Made by a program: the position numbers and the translations under genes. The notes under the pieces were generated by a model. The model ran no database searches. It was not told the DNA's origin and saw only the letters and a list, made by a program, of their open reading frames with translations. From Paenibacillus xylanivorans (GTDB lineage Bacteria > Bacillota > Bacilli > Paenibacillales > Paenibacillaceae): a DNA stretch of 64,000 bases. Within the stretch, counting starts at the first letter, position 1; every line of letters starts with the position of its first letter. Below are positions 47,109 through 55,713 of this stretch, one piece after another. The DNA is taken from assembly GCF_001280595.1 (NCBI RefSeq), contig NZ_LITU01000082.1:235295-299294 (forward strand), in the 5' to 3' direction.

Positions 47109-47311
47109 GGTTCACTTTTTTCTTGTTTCTACTGTACAACACATGGGTATTTGTGACAATCCCGATAACAGAAAATCAAGTTTAGCCTAGCGGAAAGAGT
47201 GATTAAATATATGTTTTTGCTTGTGGAAATATGCTTCTGACATCTCACAACAGTGCACATGGGGAGCGAATAACGTGTGCCATGTTCATTAGACCAAAAT
47301 AACGCCAACAA

Positions 47312-47352
47312 GGGATGTCCTCCGTCATTGTCATGACTTATGGGACAGCCCC
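47312..47352. repeat. Dispersed terminator-like hairpin, copy 2 (inverted relative to copy 1)
   Basis: Read on the minus strand it is almost the same as 2056-2093: GGGCTGTCCCATAAGTCAT, then ATGACGGAGGACATCCC. It lies just downstream of the pectate lyase gene. The T run is weaker than in copy 1. Confidence 0.75.
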
Positions 47353-47412
47353 TTTAATTGTTAGCTTCATATCGTTTATAGGATAATTATTGCGGACCGA
47401 TACGCTCTGCTT

Positions 47413-48081
47413 TTAATATTGTATATTCCCGGATTGACTTGTTTTGCCTGATGCAAAGCCTTTAAACAAGGTCGGTACTTTGGAGTAACGGGTATTTGTA
47501 ATTTTCCCTTGTGATGTACTACTGTCCGTACGCATAATGGAATCTTTGACATTGGAAATGTCCGAGTTATCGAGTGTCATGTTTACCGCGAAGGTTGTTC
47601 CGCCATTTTGACGCACCAGCTTGCCAATATCGTCTGCACGGAAATTTTTAATGTTAATCGTCCCCGCTGCATTGATTTGAAACACTTTATCATAGGCCTT
47701 GTAAGCTGCCCCGCCCGTAATGTTGACCGTTCCGGCTGATTTCAGAGTCAGAGCATCCTCCCCCACATCCTCCCAAACCACATTTGAAATCGTGCAGTTA
47801 CCGTAACAATGAACACCGTCAGCTGCAGGAGAACCGATAATCACATTTTTGAGTGTGGCACCTGCCTCCAATCGAAATACCGGCTTCTGATCTTCCGCTT
47901 GGGATCCATCTCCCAGTGTGGAGGGATTGGCTACATAGGTTTTGCCTTTGCCATCAAAAGTTTCACCCTTGGCTACAATAATCGTTGAGTTTACAACGGT
48001 AGGTGCAGCAAAAGCTGGAATTGCACCGAATAATGAAGCGACCAGACCGGCGGACAGCAACAACGTCAACATTTTTTTCAT
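47413..48081 (-). CDS. Secreted pectate lyase, PL3 family
   Basis: This 222-residue protein has a clear signal peptide ([19 protein letters not shown], cleavage likely after AFA) and a mature domain of about 197 residues, the usual size of PL3 pectate lyases. The calcium-binding/catalytic parallel beta helix is visible as repeated turns: [53 protein letters not shown] and [13 protein letters not shown]. It cleaves polygalacturonate by beta elimination outside the cell and fits the plant-polysaccharide theme of the GH127 gene. It has a structured leader of about 155 bases. Confidence 0.9.
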   Translation of the reverse strand: MKKMLTLLLSAGLVASLFGAIPAFAAPTVVNSTIIVAKGETFDGKGKTYVANPSTLGDGSQAEDQKPVFRLEAGATLKNVIIGSPAADGVHCYGNCTISNVVWEDVGEDALTLKSAGTVNITGGAAYKAYDKVFQINAAGTINIKNFRADDIGKLVRQNGGTTFAVNMTLDNSDISNVKDSIMRTDSSTSQGKITNTRYSKVPTLFKGFASGKTSQSGNIQY

Positions 48082-48374
48082 AATATAAATCCTCCCTTAT
48101 TCTGATGAATTGGCGTACAAGCATGGGCTTGTCCTCAAGGAACCGATCAGAGGTGCACCTCTGGCTTGGAACCTACCCTGATCCTACCAAAAAAGGAATG
48201 TTACGATAATAATCATTAGCTTAGATATAGAAACGACAGCATTATACCTGTAATCTCGGTATTTATTGCATCGTTCTCCATTGTGCAATGTGCTAATCTC
48301 AACTTCGGGTATGCTTCATTTACAACTCGTAATCTATGGTCATATGCTCCTTTATCGCTCTAGAAAAAACGAAA
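48082..48374 (-). promoter_or_regulatory. Structured leader and promoter region of the pectate lyase gene
   Basis: A TATAAT hexamer lies at about 48247-48252 (minus strand), leaving a long leader. The leader has GATCAG/CTGATC arms enclosing AGAGGTGCACCTCT and two GGTTCC repeats. I do not recognise it as a known riboswitch. The rest of the 365-base gap holds only a terminator. Confidence 0.4.
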
Positions 48375-48405
48375 GACCACTTCATCTGTTTCCAGACAAT
48401 GTGAT
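48375..48405 (-). terminator. Terminator of the radical SAM gene
   Basis: GATCACATTGTCTG-GAAA-CAGATGAAGTGGTC pairs with mismatches and is followed by TTTCGTTTTTT on the minus strand. Confidence 0.6.
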
Positions 48406-48446
48406 CTCTATTATTTTGAATCTAATTATATTTATTAAATTACGCT

Positions 48447-49322
48447 TTAGGCTCCAAACCGTTGACGATATCCGCACTTCCGACATAATTCCTCCACCGC
48501 TTCCCGTTTGGAGAAACCATAGAACAGATTGTTGGCTCGTTCACCATCCACAATCTCGGAGAACGACTTTTCGTGAACGTTGCCCAAGTTAATTACACCC
48601 TCACCATCGAGACAGCATGGAACCACAGTTCCATCGACAAGCACAGCTGCTTGACTACGAAGCGCATGACAGAAGCCTTTACCGTCATCTTCCGGTGCAT
48701 CCAGACTTGGCCACTGGAATTCATGATCCTGATTGAGGTACACATTCTGCGCAATTTTCACACCGCTGCCTGGCACAACCTTTTCCTCAATACGGAAATC
48801 CAGATTGAACTCCTGTTCAAGAACCTCCAGCGTCTCACGGTTTCGATTCATCTGGGCATTCGTGAAGTTATCCTGTGTCAGATTCCAGAGTCGGAACGAA
48901 ATAATAACATTGTGCTTCACTGCTTCCCGTACAAAAGACAACACATTACCCAGATAACCCTCGCGGTCCGTGGAACCTTCGTGTCCATCAAAGCTGTGCA
49001 AGGAAAAGTTCATCTGACGCAGCGCCGGTTTGCCGAGCAGTTTGTGCTGGGTCTTGGGCAGCAGTGTTCCGTTCGTCGTAATGTTGACCTTGAATCCCTT
49101 CTCATGCGCGGAATCCAGTAACAGATCAATTTTGGGATGAAGTAACGGCTCACCTTTGACATGTAAATAAATATGTTTGGTATGGGGTTTAATCTGATCC
49201 AATATATTGTTGAAGACTTCAGGGTCAATGAAATTTTTGGCACGTTTGGTCTGCGGGCAGAAGCTACATGCCAGATTACATATGCTTGTGATCTCAATAT
49301 ATACTTTCTTGAACGTTTTCAA
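48447..49322 (-). CDS. Radical SAM/SPASM-domain protein
   Basis: This is a cytoplasmic iron-sulfur enzyme. The radical SAM motif CNLACSFC binds the catalytic 4Fe-4S cluster and S-adenosylmethionine, and GEPLLHP follows. A C-terminal SPASM region (CHALRSQAAVLVDGTVVPCC, then CRKCGYRQRF) provides Cys for auxiliary clusters, as in anaerobic sulfatase-maturing and peptide-modifying enzymes. I take the TTG at 49322, giving MKTFKKVYIEITSICN, because GGGGA precedes it by 7 bases. The frame is open 25 codons further to a GTG at 49397 but without a ribosome binding site. No precursor peptide gene is evident beside it, so the substrate is unknown. Confidence 0.8.
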   Translation of the reverse strand: MKTFKKVYIEITSICNLACSFCPQTKRAKNFIDPEVFNNILDQIKPHTKHIYLHVKGEPLLHPKIDLLLDSAHEKGFKVNITTNGTLLPKTQHKLLGKPALRQMNFSLHSFDGHEGSTDREGYLGNVLSFVREAVKHNVIISFRLWNLTQDNFTNAQMNRNRETLEVLEQEFNLDFRIEEKVVPGSGVKIAQNVYLNQDHEFQWPSLDAPEDDGKGFCHALRSQAAVLVDGTVVPCCLDGEGVINLGNVHEKSFSEIVDGERANNLFYGFSKREAVEELCRKCGYRQRFGA

Positions 49323-49528
49323 CTCGGGGTCCCCATTCTGCTCAGGAGGGAGAACAGTCCCACCCTCATTTGTGATCCGGCCCATATGTGCCACCACTAT
49401 TATATCGGGTTAGAGAGCAGAGGTAAATCGACCAGTATGTTTAATTCCTTTTCTCCTCAAATCCATTAATTACGTTCACCTATAGATTCTTTCAATCGAA
49501 GTATAGGATGTATTGATTGTCCGGGTTA

Positions 49529-49557
49529 TTGTGGTTGCTGAAACGCAATGCTAGAAT
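49529..49557 (+). promoter_or_regulatory. Candidate sigma-A promoter of the five-gene operon
   Basis: TTGTGG (49529-49534) and TAGAAT (49552-49557) are separated by 17 bases, 60 bases before the first start codon. Confidence 0.45.
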
Positions 49558-49617
49558 TTAAACAATTTAAAACCAAGTTAAAACGTAAGAATAATAAGCT
49601 ATAAGGAGAGTGTATTC

Positions 49618-50760
49618 ATGATTACTGTTAAGGCACCCACAGTATATGTTCAAGAGGCTAATATTCTTGAACAAAGCGGTTCGCGGATTGCACAACTTGG
49701 ACAGCATGTTCTCATCATCGCCGGTGAGTCTGCATTGAAAGCCGTACAGCCTTACCTTCTACCTTCACTGGAGGCGCATCAGGTCAAGTTCCATGTGCAG
49801 TTGTTTCGGGGCGAGGTTACAACAGATCAGATTGATGCTTTCACACAGCAAGCTTTCGGGCTGAACGTCGATCTGATTATCGGTGTCGGGGGCGGGAGAG
49901 TACTCGATCTGTCCAAAGCCGTTGCAGAGCAAGCTGATCTACCGGTCGTAACCGTTCCAACCATTGCAGCAACCTGTGCCGCATGGTCTGCCTTAACCGT
50001 GCTCTATGACGATCAGGGGCAAGCTGCGGGATATCGACCTCTTCGCCGTTCTCCGAATCTGATTCTGGCCGACAGCTGTATTCTGGCGAATGCGCCCAAA
50101 CGATATTTGGCCGCAGGAATTGGCGATACGCTTGTCAAATGGCATGAGTTCGCAGTCAACCTCAGCGGAAACAGCGCCAGCCTTACCCTGCGAAACAGTG
50201 TTAGCACAGCCAAACTTGCACTCGACATTCTTGAAACGCACGCCATCGATGTCTATGAATCCACGGATACAACCGGTAGTACACCTCAATTCCGTGATGT
50301 TGCCGATGCCATTATCGTCCTCGCAGGCCTTGTAGGCAGCATTAGCGATGGATCGCTTCATGCCGCGATTGCTCATGGGCTACATGATAGCCTCACCAAA
50401 TTACCCGAAACACACGCTTCGCTACATGGAGAAAAGGTAGCTTTCGGACTGTTCACCCAATGGATTCTCGAAGGCAAAGCAGAGGCCGAGCTGCATGAGC
50501 AGGTCAACCTGCTGCACAAGCTAAATCTGCCCATTACCCTTGCCCAGCTCGGCATACAACAACAGTCTCAGGAAGCTGCTGCGCGCATTGCAGCAGGACT
50601 ACAGCTGCGGGAAGGCAGTGCGGCACATCTGTCCTTCGGGGTTAGCACAACGCAGGTAACCGAAGCCATTCTTCAGGCAGACCGTATCGGCCAAACATTC
50701 ATAGAATCCTGTCAGTCCAGTGAAAGTAGTACATACACCAAGGAGGTCTCCTCCCTATGA
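49618..50760 (+). CDS. Iron/zinc-type alcohol dehydrogenase, GldA-like, in a transporter operon
   Basis: This 380-residue protein is related to glycerol dehydrogenase and shares its metal ligands: Asp in GIGDTLVKWHE, His in AIAHGLHDS and His in SLHGEKVAFG. The nucleotide loop is IGVGGGRVLDLSKAV. It lacks several GldA substrate-pocket residues seen in the gene at 16152, and its neighbours are an SsuABC-like importer and a HisC-like aminotransferase, so glycerol is an unlikely substrate. The ATG follows AAGGAGAGTG. It overlaps the binding-protein gene by 4 bases. Reduction or oxidation of an aldehyde or alcohol made by the aminotransferase is a reasonable idea, without proof. Confidence 0.82.
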   Translation: MITVKAPTVYVQEANILEQSGSRIAQLGQHVLIIAGESALKAVQPYLLPSLEAHQVKFHVQLFRGEVTTDQIDAFTQQAFGLNVDLIIGVGGGRVLDLSKAVAEQADLPVVTVPTIAATCAAWSALTVLYDDQGQAAGYRPLRRSPNLILADSCILANAPKRYLAAGIGDTLVKWHEFAVNLSGNSASLTLRNSVSTAKLALDILETHAIDVYESTDTTGSTPQFRDVADAIIVLAGLVGSISDGSLHAAIAHGLHDSLTKLPETHASLHGEKVAFGLFTQWILEGKAEAELHEQVNLLHKLNLPITLAQLGIQQQSQEAAARIAAGLQLREGSAAHLSFGVSTTQVTEAILQADRIGQTFIESCQSSESSTYTKEVSSL

Positions 50761-51812
50761 TCCGTCCAAACCGCCACTACTCTCTCCCTTTAACTTCCTT
50801 TCTGAGCGTGCTTCTGTTGTTGATGATTTCCGGCTGCTCTACCGGAACTGACAATCAGGCCTCGGGTACAGGCACAACCCCCACAGCAGCGTCAGCCGCT
50901 TCGGATCGTGATGTTACCATACGGGTCGGTCAGACTGGATGGGGCAATCTCGAATTGGGGCTGAAAGCCGCCGGACTCGATGATACCCCCTATAAAGTTA
51001 CTTATAACGTATTCCAGGGAGGTAACCTGATCCTTGAAGCGATGGCTGCAAACCAATTGGACTTTGGCGTAACCAGTGAAATCCCACCCATTTTTGCATC
51101 TCAGGCTGCCAATGGTGGAAACTTCAAAATTATTGCGGTACAACAAGGCAGCACCTTAAATCAGGAGGTCGTTGTTCCCAAAGGTTCATCGATTAAATCG
51201 GTTGCTGACCTGAACGGCAAGAAAGTTGCTTTTGTGAAAAATACAACAGCCCACTATTTCCTGCTCAAAATGTTGGAGGAAGCCGGATTAACATGGAGCG
51301 ATATCAGTCCTGTCGAACTTTCGACAGCTGATGGTCTAAGTGCGCTGATTAGTGGTAAAGTCGACGCTCTCGCCAGTTACGGCAATGCCATCATCTCCGC
51401 ACATCAGAATGAAGCGACCACACTTGCCAGCGCCAAAGACATTCTGTCTGGCAGCTTTCTAGTAGCTGCCTCAGATCAGGCCCTTGCCAATGAGGAACAG
51501 AAAAAGGCGCTTGTCGATTACCTGGAGCGAATCAACAAATTCAATGATTGGGCTCGTGCCAATAAGGATGCATGGGCTCAAATTACAGCAGACAACACCC
51601 ACCAGCCGGTGGAGCAAGCCCTTAAAACCTATACAGATGGAGAGGCACAACGGCCATCACGTATTGTTGCCATTTCTGACGAGGCCATCAAGTCGGAACA
51701 GGACGTAGCAGATACGTTTCAGCAAGCGGGAATTTTTGAGCAGGCAGTCGATGTAAGCACATTCTGGAGTGATGCACTTCAAGATCAACTTCCAGCTCCA
51801 GGTAGCCAATAA
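50757..51812 (+). CDS. SsuA/NMT1-like ABC substrate-binding lipoprotein
   Basis: This 351-residue lipoprotein has an N-terminal signal with lipobox MISGC (C27) and an Ala/Thr-rich linker. The mature part has the pattern of aliphatic sulfonate/nitrate/taurine binding proteins (RVGQTGWGNLELGLKAAG, LDFGVTSEIPPIFASQ, VVVPKGSSIKSVADLNGKKV). It is translationally coupled to the upstream dehydrogenase and followed by permease and ATPase genes. Sulfonate is the family default, but ligand specificity in this group is broad. Confidence 0.85.
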   Translation: MIRPNRHYSLPLTSFLSVLLLLMISGCSTGTDNQASGTGTTPTAASAASDRDVTIRVGQTGWGNLELGLKAAGLDDTPYKVTYNVFQGGNLILEAMAANQLDFGVTSEIPPIFASQAANGGNFKIIAVQQGSTLNQEVVVPKGSSIKSVADLNGKKVAFVKNTTAHYFLLKMLEEAGLTWSDISPVELSTADGLSALISGKVDALASYGNAIISAHQNEATTLASAKDILSGSFLVAASDQALANEEQKKALVDYLERINKFNDWARANKDAWAQITADNTHQPVEQALKTYTDGEAQRPSRIVAISDEAIKSEQDVADTFQQAGIFEQAVDVSTFWSDALQDQLPAPGSQ

Positions 51813-51839
51813 AGTACGAAGCAAGGAGGTATGCATAAC

Positions 51840-52625
51840 GTGCGGTCCAACACATTTAAGCGGACATGGTTTAACCGATTCATTCCTTTTGTTGTACCAC
51901 TACTCATTCTGGCTCTGTGGCAATGGCTCACTACATCTGGCGTCGTTGCAGCCAATATTTTGCCACGTCCCGCTCAGGTACTGGAGGCTTTCATTCGTCT
52001 GCTTGGGAACGGTGAACTACTTAACAACATCAGCATCAGCGCCAAGCGGGCTTTGGGAGGATTCCTCATTGGTGGAGGTCTGGGTTTCCTGCTGGGTGTG
52101 CTGAACGGTATCTCCTCCCTTGCGGAAAAGATCGCCGACTCCTCAGTGCAGATGATCCGCAATATTCCACATCTGTCCTTGATTCCTCTCGTTATTGTGT
52201 GGTTCGGAATCGGTGAAGAAGCAAAATTATTTCTCGTTTCCCTGGGTGTATTCTTTCCGGTATATCTGAACACGTTCCACGGCATACGATCGGTCGATCC
52301 CGGTCTGATTGAAATGGGCAAAGTATATGGCCTCAGCCGTTGGTCCCTTTATAAGGACATTATCCTGCCTGGTGCACTGCCTTCCATTCTGGTGGGCATT
52401 CGCTATGCACTTGGCATCATGTGGCTAACACTCATCGTAGCCGAGACGGTTGCGGCGGATGCGGGAATTGGGTATATGGCGATGAACGCGCGGGAATTCA
52501 TGCAAATGGATGTGATCGTCTTAAGCATTCTGCTGTATGCTCTGCTGGGCAAGCTGTCCGATACCATCGCCAAATGGCTGGAACGGCGCTGGCTACGCTG
52601 GAACCCGGCTCTATCTCGCAAGTAA
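51840..52625 (+). CDS. SsuC-like ABC transporter permease
   Basis: This 261-residue permease has about six hydrophobic segments and the EAA coupling motif EMGKVYGLSRWSLYKDIILP. I choose the GTG at 51840, 10 bases after AAGGAGG; the ATG at 51831 abuts the ribosome binding site and is less likely. It is the transmembrane part of the SsuABC-like importer. Note that its neighbour downstream is the ATPase, in the order A-C-B. Confidence 0.85.
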   Translation: MRSNTFKRTWFNRFIPFVVPLLILALWQWLTTSGVVAANILPRPAQVLEAFIRLLGNGELLNNISISAKRALGGFLIGGGLGFLLGVLNGISSLAEKIADSSVQMIRNIPHLSLIPLVIVWFGIGEEAKLFLVSLGVFFPVYLNTFHGIRSVDPGLIEMGKVYGLSRWSLYKDIILPGALPSILVGIRYALGIMWLTLIVAETVAADAGIGYMAMNAREFMQMDVIVLSILLYALLGKLSDTIAKWLERRWLRWNPALSRK

Positions 52626-52649
52626 AGCCAAAGGAGCGTGAATTAATTC

Positions 52650-53426
52650 ATGAGTACAAGTCAGATCAGTCCTTTTCTTCAAGTAGATGGGGTTCAGAAA
52701 TCGTATGATCAGCGGACGATTCTATCCGACATCAACGTCAATGTAAGACAAGGGGAATTTGTAGCCATCGTCGGACGAAGCGGTTGTGGCAAAAGTACTT
52801 TACTGCGTCTGATCGCTGGGCTGGAAGCCCCCTCTTCCGGGAGCGTTATGCTGGACAACAGAAAGCTTGGCAGTACGGCACCCGAGACACGGTTTCTGTT
52901 TCAGGAAGCTCGGCTGCTGCCTTGGAAATCCGTGCTCGACAATGTACGGCTGGGCATCCCCGACAAGAACAAGGAAGATGCACGCCAGTCGCTTCGCAAT
53001 GTAGGTCTCGGAGAGCGTGAAGGCGACTGGCCGGGGGTATTATCTGGCGGGCAAAAACAACGTGTCGCCCTTGCGCGGGCACTCGCAAGTCATCCGCGCT
53101 TACTGCTGCTGGATGAACCGCTGGGTGCATTGGATGCATTGACCCGAATTGAGATGCAGCAATTAATCGAACGCTTGTGGGTAGAAGAAGGGCTCACTGT
53201 CATTCTGGTCACTCATGATGTCAGCGAAGCGGTTGCGCTTGCAGACAGAGTACTGTTAATTGAGGATGGTCATATTACGATGGATACCCGAATTACGCTG
53301 GAACGGCCACGCATTCGGGACAGCGGGTTTGCTCATTTTGAAAACCTGATTCTGAATCGGTTGTTGACTCCTCCACAAGAGACTCCACAGCAGATTGCCC
53401 AGAAACAGATATCATTCTCGATCTAA
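52650..53426 (+). CDS. SsuB-like ABC transporter ATP-binding protein
   Basis: This 258-residue ATPase has Walker [10 protein letters not shown], the Q-loop in [12 protein letters not shown], signature [15 protein letters not shown] and Walker [13 protein letters not shown], with the H-loop in [14 protein letters not shown]. The [11 protein letters not shown] sequence is typical of nitrate/sulfonate/taurine importers. It energises the permease at 51840. AAAGGAG precedes the ATG. Confidence 0.88.
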   Translation: MSTSQISPFLQVDGVQKSYDQRTILSDINVNVRQGEFVAIVGRSGCGKSTLLRLIAGLEAPSSGSVMLDNRKLGSTAPETRFLFQEARLLPWKSVLDNVRLGIPDKNKEDARQSLRNVGLGEREGDWPGVLSGGQKQRVALARALASHPRLLLLDEPLGALDALTRIEMQQLIERLWVEEGLTVILVTHDVSEAVALADRVLLIEDGHITMDTRITLERPRIRDSGFAHFENLILNRLLTPPQETPQQIAQKQISFSI

Positions 53427-53450
53427 TTCCACTGGAAAGAAGGCATGATT

Positions 53451-54572
53451 ATGCAATCCCTTTCACCCGTTCCCTCTCCTCCTGTTAAAAATCTGTTAAA
53501 TCAAATTCCAGCCTATACTCCTGCCAAATCCATGGAACAGATCCGTCGGGAGTTGGGATTGGAAAGTGTCGATCGACTTGCAGCGAACGAGAATCCGTTT
53601 GGTTCTTCTCCCCTGGCAGCGGAAGCGGTCAGATCGCTGGGCTCCGATCTTTTGGCACAATACCCCGACGGCTCCAGCCAAATGTTGCGTGACAAACTTG
53701 CGGAGCGACTGGGTGTGCGTACATCCCAACTGGTATTTGGTAGTGGATCATTCGAGCTCCTGACCCTTACCGCCCAAGCCTATCTAAATCCCGGCGAGGA
53801 ATCGCTCATTCCTGTGCCCTCCTTTAACTGGTACAAGGGTGCTACGCTGCTGGCAGGCGGTTTCATCCATGAAGTGCCTTTGGTCAACCATTCGCTGGAC
53901 CTGGAGCAATTCCGCCAACGTATCAATGCTTGTACCCGAATCATCTGGCTGTGCAATCCGAATAATCCGACCGGTACCATTTTCACGGCAGATGCCCTTC
54001 TTGGTTTACTCGAACACGTTCCCTCCCATGTCGTGGTTGTCCTGGACGAAGCGTACTATGAATTCGCGGAAAGTGAGGATTATCCTGATACGGTTAAGCT
54101 TCTGGAGCAGTACAATAATCTGATTATTTTGCGGACCTTCTCCAAAATATATGGACTTGCCGGCCTGCGAATCGGATATGGCATCGGGAATGAAAGCATC
54201 ATTGAAGGCATTAACCGGGTCAAGTTGCCCATCAGTCTGACAGCCACATCCCAAGCCGCTGCTTCGGCCAGCTTGGATGATCATGAATTTGTCTCTCATT
54301 GCCTGCACTATAATCGTCAGGGACGGGAAACGCTAATGCAATCCTTTGATCAGTGGAAATTACCCTACATCCCTTCTGAAACGAATTTCATCATGGTTGA
54401 TCTGTTACAAGATAGTGGCCCGATTACCAAAGACTTGCTGAACAGAGGCATCTCTGTCCGCGGCGGTGCTGAATTCGGTATGCCTACCTGGCTTCGGATT
54501 ACGATTGGCACACCTGAGCAGATTACCCGTCTGATCGGTGAACTTGATTCGCTGTTACATTCAAACGTGTAG
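53451..54572 (+). CDS. HisC/CobD-like class I/II aminotransferase
   Basis: This 373-residue PLP enzyme resembles histidinol-phosphate aminotransferase. Family features: LAANENPFGSSPLA at the N-terminus, CNPNNPTGTIF, LDEAYYEFAE (cofactor Asp and Tyr) and the Schiff-base Lys in TFSKIYGLAGLRIGYG. The C-terminal SVRGGAEFGMPTWLRITIG includes the substrate-carboxylate Arg. No other histidine or cobalamin genes are here, so its true substrate is probably an amine or amino acid linked to the imported compound. I use the ATG at 53451, 7 bases after GAAGG. No clear terminator separates it from the downstream TPP riboswitch. Confidence 0.82.
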   Translation: MQSLSPVPSPPVKNLLNQIPAYTPAKSMEQIRRELGLESVDRLAANENPFGSSPLAAEAVRSLGSDLLAQYPDGSSQMLRDKLAERLGVRTSQLVFGSGSFELLTLTAQAYLNPGEESLIPVPSFNWYKGATLLAGGFIHEVPLVNHSLDLEQFRQRINACTRIIWLCNPNNPTGTIFTADALLGLLEHVPSHVVVVLDEAYYEFAESEDYPDTVKLLEQYNNLIILRTFSKIYGLAGLRIGYGIGNESIIEGINRVKLPISLTATSQAAASASLDDHEFVSHCLHYNRQGRETLMQSFDQWKLPYIPSETNFIMVDLLQDSGPITKDLLNRGISVRGGAEFGMPTWLRITIGTPEQITRLIGELDSLLHSNV

Positions 54573-54678
54573 ATTCCAGTATTCTTTCTAACTCACACTT
54601 CTTTCAGGCCACCCTCTTTACATTCTACTTGCATGTGATATATGCTGAACACACAACTGCATATCTTTAACATTGCAC

Positions 54679-54757
54679 TAGGGGAGCCTTCCGGCTGAGA
54701 CGAATCGAACGATTCGGACCCTTTGAACCTGATCTGGATCATACCAGCGGAGGGAAG
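54679..54757 (+). promoter_or_regulatory. TPP riboswitch of the thi operon
   Basis: All thi-box elements are present in order: GGGGAGCC, GGCTGAGA, a CGAATCG/CGATTCG variable stem, GACCCTTTGAACCTGATCTG, GATCATACCAGCGGAGGGAAG. It lies within the 373-base gap 54573-54945 and is followed by a strong terminator hairpin. Confidence 0.97.
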
Positions 54758-54825
54758 TGGAGCGGCCTATCAGTAAGCGGATTTTTTCATGTTGATGTTG
54801 AAATTTAATGTGAATTGAACTTACA

Positions 54826-54862
54826 GACCCACTCATTTCTCCGGAAATGGGTGGGTCTTTTT
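54826..54862 (+). terminator. Riboswitch-controlled terminator
   Basis: GACCCACTCATTTC-TCCG-GAAATGGGTGGGTC with a T run forms a near-perfect 14-bp stem. It is the off-state platform of the TPP riboswitch, expected to form when thiamine pyrophosphate is bound. Confidence 0.93.
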
Positions 54863-54945
54863 CGTGTTCTGCGAGCAGATCAGAAGGTGTAATTAGAGAT
54901 CCCGCAGTTTGAAATTTGAGTTACAAGGGGGAACGGAACGAAATT

Positions 54946-55713
54946 ATGGATAACGATATAACCATTCACAACATGAGCTACGCTTTCCCAGGAAAAAGGG
55001 ATTCCCCCGTGCTCTCCAATGTGTCGATGCGTGTAGCAAAAGGCGAATTCGTCTCGATCATCGGTTCCAGCGGATCCGGTAAAAGCACTCTCTTCAAGCT
55101 GCTGGCAGGCCTACTTGATCCAACTCACGGAACCATTGAACTTCCATGGATTCAAGACGGAAAGCGACTGGGGCAGGTGGCCTACATGCCGCAAAAGGAC
55201 CTCCTGTTATCCTGGCGAACCGTCATGGAGAATTGCCTACTCCCCTCCGAATTTGCTTCAGGGCGGCAGGACAAAGTTAGGGTGCAAGCAGACATTCTGG
55301 CTGACCTCGAAAGATTTGGCTTATCCGGTTACGCGCATGCTTATCCGGACGAGCTGTCAGGCGGCATGCGACAGCGGGTCGCGCTGCTGCGTACTTTGCT
55401 GACTGGCGGCCAGCTCATGCTGCTGGATGAACCATTCGGCGCACTCGATGCCTTAACCAAACGGGAGATGCATCGCTGGCTAATAGAACTCTGGGAAGGC
55501 CTGGGCAAAACCGTGTTGTTTATCACCCATGATATTGAAGAAGCCTTGCTGCTCAGTGATCGGATTATCCTGTTAACTCCAGGGGGCCAAAACCAACAGC
55601 TAGAGGATATGACGGTACCTTTGCCTCGTCCAAGACATTCGGACATGATCTACGAACCGGCTCTCGTTCAGATGAGACGATTACTGGAGGAACAATTGCA
55701 TGCGAAACGGTAA
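54946..55713 (+). CDS. thiZ: Thiamine-precursor ABC transporter ATP-binding protein
   Basis: This 255-residue ATPase has Walker A GSSGSGKST, signature LSGGMRQRVALLRTL and Walker B LMLLDEPFGALDAL, with ITHDIEEALLLSD as the H-loop. Its place after a TPP riboswitch and before thiX, thiY and thiMDE identifies it as ThiZ of the ThiXYZ importer for a pyrimidine precursor such as formylaminopyrimidine. I use the ATG at 54946; GGGGGAAC lies upstream at a longish 14 bases, and a TTG ten codons earlier has no better site. Confidence 0.88.
   Translation: MDNDITIHNMSYAFPGKRDSPVLSNVSMRVAKGEFVSIIGSSGSGKSTLFKLLAGLLDPTHGTIELPWIQDGKRLGQVAYMPQKDLLLSWRTVMENCLLPSEFASGRQDKVRVQADILADLERFGLSGYAHAYPDELSGGMRQRVALLRTLLTGGQLMLLDEPFGALDALTKREMHRWLIELWEGLGKTVLFITHDIEEALLLSDRIILLTPGGQNQQLEDMTVPLPRPRHSDMIYEPALVQMRRLLEEQLHAKR

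Noticed and set aside
49618-54572. Assigning the SsuABC-like genes as a confirmed sulfonate or thiamine-precursor system
   Set aside because: The family covers sulfonates, nitrate, taurine and pyrimidines; the operon lacks an SsuD monooxygenase, and its own leader has no TPP riboswitch.
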